From CAZYFH01 sp964646815 (lineage in GTDB: Bacteria > Acidobacteriota > Vicinamibacteria > Vicinamibacterales > UBA8438), in NCBI GenBank assembly GCA_964646815.1, contig CAZYFH010000006.1:90556-154555 (forward strand): a stretch of 64,000 nt of DNA. The letters run 5' to 3'. Under the pieces are notes generated by a model. The model made no database searches and had not been told where the DNA came from. It saw nothing but the letters and a program-made list of their open reading frames with translations. Below are positions 10,163-19,872 of the stretch, in pieces (positions within the stretch are counted from its first letter, which is position 1; each line of letters begins with the position of its first letter). Position numbers and translations under genes: made by a program.

Positions 10163-10189
10163 CTCGAGGGGTTCGGGGACGCAGCCCCA
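10163..10189. repeat. Short palindromic dispersed repeat (GGGGTTCGGGG...AGCCCC type)
   Basis: A hairpin-forming unit with GGGGTTCGGGG followed by GCAGCCCC. Near-identical cores occur at 43519-43543 and 60985-61007, each in a non-coding gap beside gene relics. Here it sits at the junction of the DinB and YkgJ relics. Confidence 0.5.
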
Positions 10190-10190
10190 T

Positions 10191-10407
10191 CTATGTAGTC
10201 GAATGAATCGCGAACGCAGCGCCCTGCTGATCCATGCACTGCGCGACCCGATCGCCGTACGGCACATCCGTCGGTCCGTTCAGCACCCGTGGCCGCAAGC
10301 CGATTATGCTCTTCTGGCCCGACCAGGAGGTCCCAGGAACGACAACAATCCCTGCATTCGGTGCAGGAGAAGCTGGCGTTGTCCGGATACTCGACTGGCG
10401 GCGGCAT
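10191..10407 (-). pseudogene. YkgJ-family cysteine-cluster protein relic
   Basis: On the minus strand from ATG at 10407 the frame reads PPVEYPDNASFSCTECRDCC followed by RSWDLLVGPEEHNRLAAT. This is the N-terminal signature of YkgJ-type zinc/iron-chelating proteins (xFxCxxCxxCCR...VxPxExxRL). After about 33 codons the homology jumps to another frame, which reads RVAQCMDQQGAAFAIH, matching the second cluster (CxxLDxxGxCxIH), and stops at 10191. The frameshift and missing C-terminal half mark it as a dead gene. Confidence 0.5.
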
Positions 10408-10590
10408 GATGTCATCGGAGAGGCGACCGCTCGATCGACGACCTCCGATCGTGCGACGGATCGTGGAGGCCTGCACCATCGGCTTTTGGTACAATTCGCC
10501 TGGTCGGGGTACTAGCCTGTACCGAGTATGAACAACCCGTGCGCGCGACGCCGCGCCTTCACACCCCAGGCTGACGCGGGAGACGTAACA

Positions 10591-12084
10591 ATGCACCTCT
10601 TTATCCGTCGGATGTCCGGCGCGTCGCTCGCGCTCCTGCTCTCCGTCGTCGGCGTGTCGGCCGGGGCGCGCGACCTTCCCTTGATCGCGGCGATCAAGTC
10701 CCAGGACGCCGGGACCGTGCGTTCGTTGCTGCGGGGAGTGACCGACGTGAACGCGCTGACGCCCGATGGGGCGACGGCGCTGCACTGGGCATCGTATGTG
10801 GATGCGCCGGCGTTGGCCGACCTGCTGATTGCGGCCGGGGCCGACGTCAACGTGGCGAACGATTACGGTGTCACACCGCTCTCGTTGGCGTGCACCAACG
10901 GGGCGGCGGCGATGGTCACAACACTGTTGGCGGCCGGTGCCGATCCGAACGCGGCGCGCGCGACCGGAGAAACGCCGTTGATGACCTGCGCCCGTACCGG
11001 CAACCTCGACACGGTGCTGGCGTTGCTCAGTCACGAGGCGGACCAGACTGCCGCAGAGTCGTGGCAGCAGCAGACGGCGCTGATGTGGGCCGCCGGTGAA
11101 GGCCACACGAAAGTGGCACGGGCGCTGGTCGCGCACGGGGCCAACGTCCGGGCTCGGTCGCGCAGCGGCTTCACGGCGCTACTCATCGCCGCCCGCCACG
11201 ACGAGCGCGAACTGACCCGGCTCTTGCTCAACGCCGGCGCCGAGGTGAACGACACGGCGCCGGATGGCACCACGGCGCTGCTCGTCGCGACCGTTCGCGG
11301 CCATGCGGCGCTGGCGATCATGCTGCTGGAGCAAGGCGCCGATCCGAACGCCGACGGGACGGGATACACGCCACTACACTGGGCCGCCGGTTCCTGGCAT
11401 ACGGAATTGACGGGCAGCCTCCGCGGCATCGCGACCGAACGTGACGACGAATGGCGCTCGCTCAACGGGCTCCGGGCCGGCAAGACGGAGCTGGTCCAGG
11501 CGCTGCTGTCCCATGGCGCCGACCCTCACGCGAGGATCGTCCGTCACCCACCGCAGTTCGGCTACGCGAGCCAGCGCTTCCGCGTGAGCCTGGTTGGGGC
11601 GACGCCGTTCCTGCTCGCGGCGATGGATGGTAATCTCGGCGTGATGCGCGCGCTGGCAGCCGCCGGTGCCGACCCGCTCATGGGGACCGAGCAGCACACC
11701 ACGCCACTGATGGTGGCAGCCGGGCTCGGGCAGGTCCCGGCCGAGACCCGGGTGAGCGAACGCGACTCGCTGGACGCGACACGGTTTGCCTTGGAGCTTG
11801 GCGCGGACGTCAATGCGACCAACGATGTGGGCCGCACAGCGTTGCACGGCGCTGCACACATCAGATCGGACGCAATCGTCCAACTCCTTGTCGATCACGG
11901 TGCACCGGTCAACGTCGAGGATCAACGTGGGATCACTCCATTGATGATTGCTGAGGGGGGCGGCCATATCCTGCTGCCCGGTCTCGGTGGGGGGACGACG
12001 GCCGATCTCCTCCGCGCGCTGGGGAGCGACGCGACGTCGCCGTCGAAGGCGATCGACGTCTTCAACCAGGGACCGATCCGGTGA
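10591..12084 (+). CDS. Exported ankyrin-repeat protein
   Basis: 497 residues from ATG 10591, preferred over an upstream in-frame ATG at 10528 because GGGAG lies just ahead and the product then begins with a signal peptide (RRMSGASLALLLSVVGVSAGA). About eleven ankyrin repeats follow, for example DGATALHWASY, LLIAAGADVNVANDYG, ALLSHGADPHAR and NDVGRTALHGAAH. It is probably a periplasmic interaction scaffold. Its TGA overlaps the GTG start of the DUF1592-type gene (GTGA), so the two products are probably made in balanced amounts. The C-terminal repeats resemble those of the partial gene at 1-672. Confidence 0.92.
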   Translation: MHLFIRRMSGASLALLLSVVGVSAGARDLPLIAAIKSQDAGTVRSLLRGVTDVNALTPDGATALHWASYVDAPALADLLIAAGADVNVANDYGVTPLSLACTNGAAAMVTTLLAAGADPNAARATGETPLMTCARTGNLDTVLALLSHEADQTAAESWQQQTALMWAAGEGHTKVARALVAHGANVRARSRSGFTALLIAARHDERELTRLLLNAGAEVNDTAPDGTTALLVATVRGHAALAIMLLEQGADPNADGTGYTPLHWAAGSWHTELTGSLRGIATERDDEWRSLNGLRAGKTELVQALLSHGADPHARIVRHPPQFGYASQRFRVSLVGATPFLLAAMDGNLGVMRALAAAGADPLMGTEQHTTPLMVAAGLGQVPAETRVSERDSLDATRFALELGADVNATNDVGRTALHGAAHIRSDAIVQLLVDHGAPVNVEDQRGITPLMIAEGGGHILLPGLGGGTTADLLRALGSDATSPSKAIDVFNQGPIR

Positions 12085-14522
12085 TTGCGCTTCGTCTCGT
12101 GCTCGCGCTGACCGGCGCCGGTCTTCTTCAGGCCCCGACCGTGTCGCCGGCGAGCTACGAGACTGTTCGAGACCGGGCGCACGCACAGGCAGCACCGCAG
12201 GGCACGCCCGACGCGTCGAGCTACCGCGCCATCCTCGATCGGTACTGCGTCACCTGCCACAACGTCCGCTTGCGAACCGGCAACCTCGCGCTCGATGTAC
12301 TCAGCGTCGATCACGTCGGCGAGGACGCGGCGGCGTGGGAGAAAGTGCTCCAGAAACTACACACGCAGGCGATGCCACCTCCGGGGCGTCCGCGGCCGGA
12401 CCACACGACCTACGACGCGTTCGCGGGATGGCTGGATGCGGCACTCGACCGCGCCGCGGCGGCCAATCCCAATCCCGGACGCCCGACCATCCATCGCCTG
12501 AACCGGTTGGAATACGCGAGCGCGATCCGTGACCTGCTGGGCCTCGAGATCGACAGCCAGGCACTACTCCCGGCAGACGACCTAGCGTACGGCTTCGACA
12601 ACAACGCGGACATCCTGACCGTCGCTCCCGGGCTGTTGGAACGCTACATGTCGGCCGCACGGAAGATCAGCCGACTCGCCGTCGGTGACCCGTCCATCGA
12701 AGCCGACGCCGTCCGCTACCAGCTGTCATCGCTCCTCGTGCAAGACGACCGCATGAGCGAGGATCTCCCGTTCGGGTCGCGTGGTGGCACCGCGGTACGC
12801 CATCATTTCCCGCTCGATGGCGAGTACATCCTTCGGATTCGCCTGCAGAGTAACGGCGTCGGCACGGTCCGCGGCCGCCGCGAGCCGCAGGAGATCGATG
12901 TCCGCGTGGACGGTGTGCGGATCGCGTTACGCCGAATCGGCGAGTGGCCGACCGACGGCGAGACGCCGGACGCCGAACGTGCGGAGAACCCTGAGGACCC
13001 GTTAGTGGTTCGCTTCCCGGCTCGCGCAGGAACGCGTGTGGTGAGCGTTGCGTTCTCGCAGCGGACGTCGGTAACCGAAGGTGTGCGTCCGGAGCGTCTG
13101 CCGGTGTGGACGTTTTCCATCGGCGGTGCCGCCGACCAGGTGGCACTGGACAGCATCCAGGTCGAGGGGCCCTACAATCCGGACACGCTCGGGGGCAGCG
13201 GCACAAGTGCCGACGCGACCCCCAGCCAGCGTCGCATCTTCGTCTGCCGTCCGGCGAGCGGTCAGGAGGAGACGGCGTGCGCCACCGAGATTCTCACCGG
13301 CCTCGCGCGTCGGGCGTTTCGCAGACCGGTCGCACCCGACGATCCCGATCTCGACGTGCTCCTTGGCTTCTTTCGAGACGGCCGACACGAGGGGAGCTTC
13401 GAGGCCGGCATCCAGCGGGCGCTCGAGAGCCTGCTGGTCGATCCGGAGTTCCTCTTTCGCCTTGAGCGCGATCCGCCGCATGTGGCGCCGGACACCCCGT
13501 ACCGCCTCAGCGACGTCGAGCTGGCCTCGCGGCTGTCGTTCTTCCTGTGGGGCAGCATCCCGGACGATTCGCTGCTCGACGTGGCTTCCGCAGGACGGCT
13601 CCGCGACCCCGTGGTGCTGGAAACTCAGGTTCGGCGGATGCTCGCCGACGAGCGCTCGCAGGTGCTCGTCTCGAGCTTCGCCACACAGTGGCTGCATCTG
13701 CGACGGATGCGCTCGGTGACACCGGATGTGAACGCGTTCCCGGCATTCGATGACAATTTGCGCGATGCTTTCGTCCGGGAGACGGAGCTATTTCTCGACA
13801 GCCAGGTGCGGGAGGATCGCAGCGTGGTCGATCTCCTGACCGCCGACTACAGCTTCGTTAACGAGCGGCTCGCGCGACACTACGGCATTCCCAACGTCTA
13901 CGGTTCCCGCTTCCGGCGCGTGGCGCTGCCCGGGGACATGCGTCGCGGCTTACTCGGGCACGGCAGCGTCCTGACAGTGACGTCGCTGTCCACTCGGACG
14001 TCGCCGGTCGTACGCGGCAAGTGGGTGCTCGAGAACATTCTCGGCACGCCGCCGCCGCCGCCGCCGCCTGATGTCCCTTCGCTCCCCGAACGCGCCGACG
14101 ATGGCACGGTCAGGTCGATGCGCACGCGCATGGAAGCGCATCGGGCGAATCCGGTCTGCGCGAGTTGCCACGCAAGGATGGACCCGCTCGGGTTCGCACT
14201 CGAAAACTTCGATGCGGTCGGCAAGTGGCGAGAGACGGAGGCCGGTACGCTCATCGACGCATCGGGCAGTTTGCCGGATGGAACCATGTTCGATGGGCTC
14301 CCGGAACTGCGGGATGTACTCTACGAGCGACGCGACGAGTTCGTGACCACCGTCACCGAGAAGCTGCTGACCTACGCCCTGGGGCGAGGGGTCGAGTACT
14401 ACGACCGGCCGGCCATTCGCTCTATCGTGCGCGCGGCCGAGCCGAGCAACTACCGCTGGTCGTCGCTCATTCTCGGTGTTGCCCAGAGCGTGCCGTTCCA
14501 GATGAGGAGATCGGAGTCATGA
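12081..14522 (+). CDS. DUF1592/DUF1587/DUF1588/DUF1585/DUF1595 domain protein with heme c motif
   Basis: 813 residues, GTG start overlapping the previous stop, with a signal peptide (ALRLVLALTGAGLLQAPT). A cytochrome c-like CVTCH is at C56-H60. DUF1587 is recognisable from IHRLNRLEYASAIRDLLGL, DUF1595 from ILTGLARRAFRRPV, DUF1592 from YRLSDVELASRLSFFLWG, DUF1588 from RRGLLGHGSVLTVTS with CASCHARMDPLGFALENFD (second CxxCH at ~C693), and DUF1585 at the C-terminus (TEKLLTYALGRGVEYYDRP). The architecture is well known from Planctomycetes and Acidobacteria but lacks an assigned reaction. The stop overlaps the DUF1552 start (ATGA), the usual partnership for this family. Confidence 0.95.
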   Translation: MIALRLVLALTGAGLLQAPTVSPASYETVRDRAHAQAAPQGTPDASSYRAILDRYCVTCHNVRLRTGNLALDVLSVDHVGEDAAAWEKVLQKLHTQAMPPPGRPRPDHTTYDAFAGWLDAALDRAAAANPNPGRPTIHRLNRLEYASAIRDLLGLEIDSQALLPADDLAYGFDNNADILTVAPGLLERYMSAARKISRLAVGDPSIEADAVRYQLSSLLVQDDRMSEDLPFGSRGGTAVRHHFPLDGEYILRIRLQSNGVGTVRGRREPQEIDVRVDGVRIALRRIGEWPTDGETPDAERAENPEDPLVVRFPARAGTRVVSVAFSQRTSVTEGVRPERLPVWTFSIGGAADQVALDSIQVEGPYNPDTLGGSGTSADATPSQRRIFVCRPASGQEETACATEILTGLARRAFRRPVAPDDPDLDVLLGFFRDGRHEGSFEAGIQRALESLLVDPEFLFRLERDPPHVAPDTPYRLSDVELASRLSFFLWGSIPDDSLLDVASAGRLRDPVVLETQVRRMLADERSQVLVSSFATQWLHLRRMRSVTPDVNAFPAFDDNLRDAFVRETELFLDSQVREDRSVVDLLTADYSFVNERLARHYGIPNVYGSRFRRVALPGDMRRGLLGHGSVLTVTSLSTRTSPVVRGKWVLENILGTPPPPPPPDVPSLPERADDGTVRSMRTRMEAHRANPVCASCHARMDPLGFALENFDAVGKWRETEAGTLIDASGSLPDGTMFDGLPELRDVLYERRDEFVTTVTEKLLTYALGRGVEYYDRPAIRSIVRAAEPSNYRWSSLILGVAQSVPFQMRRSES

Positions 14523-15877
14523 TCATCACCAAGAAGACGCTCCCCAGGCGCGCCGTACTTCGCGGCCTCGGGACAGCCGTGGCGCTGCCGCTGCTGGACG
14601 GCATGGTGCCGGCGCTCACGGCGCTCGGTAGGACTGCGGCCCGGCCGAAGCCCCGCCTCGGCGTGGTGTACGTGCCCCACGGCGCGGTGATGAACAACTG
14701 GACGCCGGCCACACAGGGCACCGAGTATGAGTTCACACCGATCCTGCAACCGCTGGAGGGCTTTCGGGACCGCCTCAGCGTCCTGACCGGTCTCGACCAC
14801 GCTCCGGCGGCGCAACTACCCGGCGACCCCGCCGGCGGGCATGGACGCATCACCGGCGCTTTCTTGACCGGGGTGCACGCCAAGCCCACGGAAGGCGCCG
14901 ATTTCGAGGCGGGGACGTCGGTCGATCAGCTCGCGGCGGAACAACTCGCCCAGCAGACGCAGCTTGCGTCGCTCGAGCTGGGTATCGGCTTGCCGGAGTT
15001 CGGCGGTGCCTGCGACGCCGGCTTCAGCTGTGCCTACATCAGCACGCTGTGCTGGAGCACACCGACGACGCCGTTGCCGATGGAGAGCTATCCGCGCGCG
15101 GTCTTCGAGCGCTTGTTCGGCGACGGAACGACGACGGACCCCGTCGCGCGGCGCGAACGTAGGCAACGGGACCGCAGCATTCTCGACGCGGTGACCCGGA
15201 AGGTGGCCCGGCTCCAAGATGGGCTCGGTGCAACGGACCGCGCCAAGCTGACCGACTATCTCGCAGCCGTACGCGACGTGGAGCGCCGGATCCAACGAGC
15301 CGAGGCCGAGGGCGACCGGGATCTGCCGGTGGTGGAGCGGCCGTCCGGGAGTATCCCGGCGTCGTTCGAAGAGTATGTCAAGGTGATGTTCGATCTGCAG
15401 GTGCTGGCATACCAGGCGGATCTGACCCGCGTCATCACGTTCATGATGACACCGGAGCTGAGCGCCCAGACCTACCCCCAGATCGGCGTGCCCGATCCGC
15501 ACCACGCCTTGTCACACCACGAGAACAAGCGCGAGAGCCTGGAGAAACTGACTAAGGTCGGCACTTATCACGCCACCCTCTTCTCGTATTACCTCGAGAA
15601 GCTACGCGACACGCCAGACGGTGACGGATCGCTGCTCGACCAGGTGATGGTTCTCTATGGGAGCGGCATGAGCAACAGCAACCTCCACAACATCCAGAAG
15701 CTGCCGATCGTCCTGGCCGGGGGCGGCGCCGGCCGGCTCCACGGCGGTCGTCACATCCGATATCCCAACGAGACCCCGCTGACGAATCTCTACATGACCT
15801 TACTGGACAAGCTGGGTGTGCCTACCGAGCGCGTCGGCGACAGCACCGGCGAGCTGCGGGAATTGAGTGACGTGTGA
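14519..15877 (+). CDS. DUF1552 domain-containing exported protein
   Basis: 452 residues from ATG 14519, which overlaps the stop of the DUF1592-type gene. The frame stays open upstream, but only this start leaves the expected N-terminus. It has a twin-arginine-like leader (LPRRAVLRGLGTAVALPLLDG), typical of DUF1552 proteins. Family landmarks are RLGVVYVPHGAVMNNWTP, LTGLDHAPA, ARLQDGLGATDRAKLTDYL, a DPHHALSHHE segment and VLYGSGMSNSNLHN. Function is unknown; it always accompanies DUF1592-type heme proteins, so a folded, possibly cofactor-bearing periplasmic partner is likely. Confidence 0.95.
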   Translation: MIITKKTLPRRAVLRGLGTAVALPLLDGMVPALTALGRTAARPKPRLGVVYVPHGAVMNNWTPATQGTEYEFTPILQPLEGFRDRLSVLTGLDHAPAAQLPGDPAGGHGRITGAFLTGVHAKPTEGADFEAGTSVDQLAAEQLAQQTQLASLELGIGLPEFGGACDAGFSCAYISTLCWSTPTTPLPMESYPRAVFERLFGDGTTTDPVARRERRQRDRSILDAVTRKVARLQDGLGATDRAKLTDYLAAVRDVERRIQRAEAEGDRDLPVVERPSGSIPASFEEYVKVMFDLQVLAYQADLTRVITFMMTPELSAQTYPQIGVPDPHHALSHHENKRESLEKLTKVGTYHATLFSYYLEKLRDTPDGDGSLLDQVMVLYGSGMSNSNLHNIQKLPIVLAGGGAGRLHGGRHIRYPNETPLTNLYMTLLDKLGVPTERVGDSTGELRELSDV

Positions 15878-16034
15878 CACCCGCGAGAAGACGACCACCG
15901 GCCGGCCGCAGCGGGTGGCACGGCACGAGGGTAACCGGCTCTTGCGCGCGGACCGCGTTCGGGGCCATTATGAGCAAGCATTAGCCGTTCTGCGGCGCAA
16001 AACTAGGTTTCGAGATTGCGCGAAGGAGAACCCG

Positions 16035-17060
16035 ATGAATCATCAACGTCTCGCCGCGATGTGCATTGCGATCGCAAGTCTGGCATTCGTTCCCGTCTCG
16101 GCCGCTGGCCAACCGGGTAACGATCCGGAGCCGCCACGGCTCCCGTGGGGAACGCCCGACCTCCAAGGCATCTGGGATTTCCGCACCATCACGCCGCTTC
16201 AGCGGCCCGAAGACCTCGGCGACCAGGCGTTCCTGACCGAAGAGGAAGCGGCGAGTGCCGAGCAAGAGGCGGTGGATCGCGCGATCCGCCTGTTCGAGGC
16301 GGATGCCCGGACGACCGAGGCAGGTGGCAGCGTGGGCGGCTACAACAATTTCTGGATGGACCAGGGAACGAAGCCGATCGAGACGCGACGCACGTCGCTA
16401 GTCATCGATCCTGCGAACGGAAGACTGCCGGGGCTGACACCTGAGGGACAGCGGCTGGCCGATGCGCGCCAGGCGTATCTGGCGGATCATCCCGCGGACA
16501 CCTACTTGGATCGGAACACGTCCGACCGGTGCATCGTGGGATTCAACGCCGGGCCGCCCATCACGCCGCTCGCCTACAACCAGAACATGCAGCTCTTTCA
16601 GACCGAGGACCTCGTGGTGGTCTACACGGAGATGGTGCACACGCCGCGCGTCATTCCGCTCGATGGTCGTCCGACGCTCGACCCGAGCATCCGCCTCTGG
16701 GTCGGAGATTCGCGTGGCCATTGGGAAGGCGACACGCTCGTCGTCGAGACCGCGAACTTCAACAAGCAGCGGGAGTGGATCCCGCTCGGCGGGGCAGGGG
16801 CCCCGGGCACGAAGTCGACGGAGAATATGACGTTGGTCGAGCGGTTCCGGCGCCTCGACGACGATACGCTCGAATACACTTTCACCGTGACCGATCTCAA
16901 CACTTGGGCGGATCCGTGGACGGTCGAGCTGCCGATGCGGCTCACCGACGCGCCGCTGTTCGAGTACGCCTGCCATGAGGGGAACTACTCCATGCCGGGC
17001 ATCCTCGGTGGCACGCGTGCGGACGAGGAGAAGGCCGCCGCCGCGGGCTCGCAACAGTAG
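16035..17060 (+). CDS. Secreted 'PDLQGIW' family protein, paralogue 1
   Basis: 341 residues with a signal peptide (LAAMCIAIASLAFVPVSAAG) and AAGGAG 7 bp upstream. It is one of seven paralogues in the window. Shared landmarks in order: WGxPDLQGIWDFRTITPLQRP, a FLTEEEAA segment, YNNFWMDQGT, RRTSLVIDPANGRLPGLT, RCIVGFNAGPP, an FQTEDLVVVYTEMVHTPRVI segment, then WVGDSRGHWEGDTLVVET, an ERFRRLDDDTLEYTFTV segment and the near-invariant ending YACHEGNYSMPGIL. The pattern of conserved aromatic and acidic residues suggests a beta-rich periplasmic fold; I know of no assigned function. It follows the DUF1552 gene by 157 bp and is closed by a strong terminator. Confidence 0.9.
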   Translation: MNHQRLAAMCIAIASLAFVPVSAAGQPGNDPEPPRLPWGTPDLQGIWDFRTITPLQRPEDLGDQAFLTEEEAASAEQEAVDRAIRLFEADARTTEAGGSVGGYNNFWMDQGTKPIETRRTSLVIDPANGRLPGLTPEGQRLADARQAYLADHPADTYLDRNTSDRCIVGFNAGPPITPLAYNQNMQLFQTEDLVVVYTEMVHTPRVIPLDGRPTLDPSIRLWVGDSRGHWEGDTLVVETANFNKQREWIPLGGAGAPGTKSTENMTLVERFRRLDDDTLEYTFTVTDLNTWADPWTVELPMRLTDAPLFEYACHEGNYSMPGILGGTRADEEKAAAAGSQQ

Positions 17061-17116
17061 CGTTACAGGTCACCCGGATACGGCGGTCCCCACCGGGCGA
17101 CCGCCCGAGTACTCAC

Positions 17117-17151
17117 AGCCGACCCCGATGAATGGGGGTCGGCTTTTTTTT
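17117..17151 (+). terminator. Rho-independent terminator
   Basis: A perfect 10-bp stem (AGCCGACCCC with GGGGTCGGCT), an 8-nt loop and a run of eight T at 17144-17151. It lies 56 bp after the paralogue 1 stop and ends that plus-strand transcript before the convergent permease gene. Confidence 0.93.
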
Positions 17152-17223
17152 GAGTGGCCGTCTCGTCGTCGGGTGTCGAGCGTCCCTCTACCGCCCGTGC
17201 CGGACGCCTGCCGCCCAGGAAAC

Positions 17224-18657
17224 CTACAACCCCAGCGGCTTCACGTAGTCACCCAGAATCAACCGTGCCTGGCGCGCCTGGCCCAGCGTGGCGACGCGAC
17301 GACGCATGCCAAACCCGAACACCGTACCCACGACCACCCAGAGCAAGACAATCGCCCACTCCTGAGGCCAGACCAGCGACGATGGGCTGCCCGGCATGTA
17401 AAGCAGGATGAACAACACGGTGGTCGCAACGGCGAGCCATCCGACGAGCGTCGGCGCTGGCGTTCGATAGGGCCTGCGCAGATCCGGATGTCGGCGGCGG
17501 ATGCGGAGGAAGGACACGGCCACCAGTAAATACGCTACCACCGTCGCCAGAGAACCGGCATCGGTCAACCAGACGAGCGCCGGGCGCCCGAAGAAAGGCG
17601 CCGCCGCCGTGACCGTGGTCAGCAGGACGACGACCGCTACCGGCGAACCGTACCGGGGGTGCAGACGGGCGAACACCGACGGCAGCATGCCGCCGCGGGC
17701 CATGGCGAACAGCAGCCGCGACGCGCCGATGAAGAAGGCATTCCAGCTCGTCACGATGCCGAGCAGTCCACCGAACACCAGGACGCGCCCAGCCCAGGGG
17801 CTGCCGTACACCGCGCTCATGGCGTCGGCGGTCGGCAGGATACGGTCAGACAGCGTCGAGGGGGGCAACGAGAGTCCGACCGTCCACTGGACGAGGCCAT
17901 ACCAGGCGAATGCCATCACGATCGACAAGATGATGATGCGACCGACGGCGCGAAAAGGCACATCGATCTCCTCGGCGATTTGCGGGATGACGTCGAACCC
18001 GACATACAGGAATGGGGTCATGATGATGACCCGGAGCACGCCCTCCCACCCGGTCAGATACGGCACGAGGTTGGCGGTGTCGCCACGGACGGTGCCGGGC
18101 ACGAAGAACGCCAGCCCGACGACCAGGAGCGTGCAGGCAGCCACGGTCTGGGCAAACGCGGCGAAACGGATGCCCCGGTAATTGACGACCCCGATCGCCA
18201 GGGCACCGCCCACGCCCACCAGCGCCCAGGTCAGGTGGACGTCCCACCCGGCCACCGTGTAGAGATAGCCCATCTCGAATCCCGGCGCGACATAGCCAGC
18301 GACCGTGGGCAACGCGACCGCCTCGAACGCGCAGACCCCGACGTAGGCAAGCGCCAGCGTCCAGCCGCAGACGAACGCGCCGGTGGGCCCGATCCCGACG
18401 TACGTGAAGCTGAGCTCGCCGCCGGCCCGTGAAAGCGCGGCGGTCAGCTCCGCGTAGGTCAGCCCGACCAGCCAAACCATGACGGCGCCGGCGCCGAACG
18501 CCAGGATCGAGCCGAGGGTCCCGGCTCGTTGAATCATCTCGCCCGCCAGCACGACCCAGCCCCAGCCGACCATCGCGCCGAACGCGATGGCCAGCACGTC
18601 GCGCCGACCGAGTATCTTGCGAAGCTGAAGCGGAACGTCCGTCATATCGACACGCAT
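17224..18657 (-). CDS. APC-superfamily amino-acid permease
   Basis: 477 residues from the ATG at 18657 (AGAGG just upstream); the frame extends to 18765 but the extra N-terminus is hydrophilic and atypical. About twelve hydrophobic helices are visible. The first carries the APC-type unwound segment AIAFGAMVGWGWVVLAGEM. Later landmarks are LGIVTSWNAFFIGASRLLFA with ARGGMLPSVFARLHPRYGSP, and a C-terminal RRRHPDLRRPYRTP. The fold belongs to amino acid/polyamine/organocation symporters of the inner membrane; the substrate is not predictable. It is convergent with paralogue 1 and divergent from paralogue 2. Confidence 0.92.
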   Translation of the reverse strand: MRVDMTDVPLQLRKILGRRDVLAIAFGAMVGWGWVVLAGEMIQRAGTLGSILAFGAGAVMVWLVGLTYAELTAALSRAGGELSFTYVGIGPTGAFVCGWTLALAYVGVCAFEAVALPTVAGYVAPGFEMGYLYTVAGWDVHLTWALVGVGGALAIGVVNYRGIRFAAFAQTVAACTLLVVGLAFFVPGTVRGDTANLVPYLTGWEGVLRVIIMTPFLYVGFDVIPQIAEEIDVPFRAVGRIIILSIVMAFAWYGLVQWTVGLSLPPSTLSDRILPTADAMSAVYGSPWAGRVLVFGGLLGIVTSWNAFFIGASRLLFAMARGGMLPSVFARLHPRYGSPVAVVVLLTTVTAAAPFFGRPALVWLTDAGSLATVVAYLLVAVSFLRIRRRHPDLRRPYRTPAPTLVGWLAVATTVLFILLYMPGSPSSLVWPQEWAIVLLWVVVGTVFGFGMRRRVATLGQARQARLILGDYVKPLGL

Positions 18658-18796
18658 TATCGCCTCTGACCGAGGAGTCGGCTCGGTTAGCCGTTCCCTG
18701 CGGTCATCCAGAAGCACCTCCTTGCGCGCGGCGGGATCCGGATGCATGATGGACGCACCCTGCACAGCCGCCAGGCGAGAGCGAGAGGAGGAGCAG

Positions 18797-19843
18797 ATGA
18801 GCCATCGACGTTCTGCAACGGTGAGTGCGATGATCGCGGTCGGGACGCTGATGCCGGTGTTCGCTGCAGCTCAGTCGGCGAACGCGACGCCGCCCCGCAC
18901 GCCGTGGGGCGATCCCGACCTCCAGGCCGTGTGGGACTACCGCACCCTCACGCCCCTCCAGCGACCCGAGGAGCTGAAGGATAAGGCGTTTCTGACCGAG
19001 GAGGAGGCCGCCAACCTCGAACAGGAAACCGTGGACCGGAACGAACGGCTGCTGAATCGCGCACCGGAGAAGACGGAGATTTCCGACAACGTGGACCGGC
19101 GAGAGGACGGAACGCCTGGGTTCTACAACAATTTCTGGCTCGACCGCGGGACCACACATGTCGGGACGAGGCGTACGTCACTCGTCGTGGATCCACCTAA
19201 TGGGCGACTGCCGCCCTTGACGGCCGCGGCGCAGCGCCGGGCGGACTCGCCAGAAGCCCAGCGCATCGCCGACGTGCGCCGGGGCCGACGTCCAGCCGCT
19301 ACGTACGCGGAGCTCGACGCCGGGGACCGGTGCATCCAGCACGCGAAAGCCGGCCCGCCCATCAGCACCGGGGGTTACAACAACAACGTGCAACTGTTTC
19401 AAACACCCGATCACGTGGCGATCCTCAACGAGCAGAACCACGACGTGCGCATCGTGCCTCTGGATCGGCGACCACATGTCGGGTCCAAGATACAGCAATG
19501 GATGGGCGACTCGCGTGGCCACTGGGACGGTGAGACGTTGGTCGTCGAGACCATTCACTTCAACGGAAAACACGACCAAATCGGGCGGCCGCTCCTGAGT
19601 ACCGGCGAGCAACTGTCGCTCGTCGAACGGTTCACACGCATCGAGCCCGACACACTGCTCTACGAATACACGGTCACCGATCCCACGATCTGGGTGCAGC
19701 CATGGACCGTGCACCATCCCATGAAGAAGAATCCGGATCTGATCTACGAGTTCGCGTGTCACGAGGGCAACTACGGACTGACCGGCATTCTCGCTGGGTC
19801 CCGGGCTCAAGAGAACGCCGCAGCGGAAGCCACGAAACGATGA
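18797..19843 (+). CDS. Secreted 'PDLQGIW' family protein, paralogue 2
   Basis: 348 residues from ATG 18797, with a purine-rich GAGGAGGAG element ahead and a signal peptide ending near VFAAAQ. It has PWGDPDLQAVWDYRTLTPLQ (the Ile of the motif is Val), YNNFWLDRGT, RRTSLVVDPPNGRLPPLT, GYNNNVQLFQTPDHVAIL, WMGDSRGHWDGETLVVET and YEFACHEGNYGLTGIL. It differs from most paralogues in lacking the acidic-histidine EMxHD block, reading NEQNHDVRIV instead. It is divergent from the permease gene; the 139-bp gap between them should hold both promoters. A small exported protein follows 29 bp downstream. Confidence 0.9.
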   Translation: MSHRRSATVSAMIAVGTLMPVFAAAQSANATPPRTPWGDPDLQAVWDYRTLTPLQRPEELKDKAFLTEEEAANLEQETVDRNERLLNRAPEKTEISDNVDRREDGTPGFYNNFWLDRGTTHVGTRRTSLVVDPPNGRLPPLTAAAQRRADSPEAQRIADVRRGRRPAATYAELDAGDRCIQHAKAGPPISTGGYNNNVQLFQTPDHVAILNEQNHDVRIVPLDRRPHVGSKIQQWMGDSRGHWDGETLVVETIHFNGKHDQIGRPLLSTGEQLSLVERFTRIEPDTLLYEYTVTDPTIWVQPWTVHHPMKKNPDLIYEFACHEGNYGLTGILAGSRAQENAAAEATKR

Positions 19844-19872
19844 GCGAAGGATTCGCTGCAGGAGGCGTCTCG

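Noticed and set aside
10036..11136. A 366-residue minus-strand ORF
   Set aside because: Most of it is antisense to the ankyrin gene. Only the YkgJ-like piece inside the gap has homology; reported as a relic.
15878..16034. Terminator after the DUF1552 gene
   Set aside because: ACCCGC and GCGGGT can pair, but the loop is long and no T run follows, so it was not called.
17501..18432. Plus-strand ORFs of 226 and 257 residues opposite the permease
   Set aside because: Antisense of a membrane protein; low-complexity Asp/Arg/His-rich content and no RBS.
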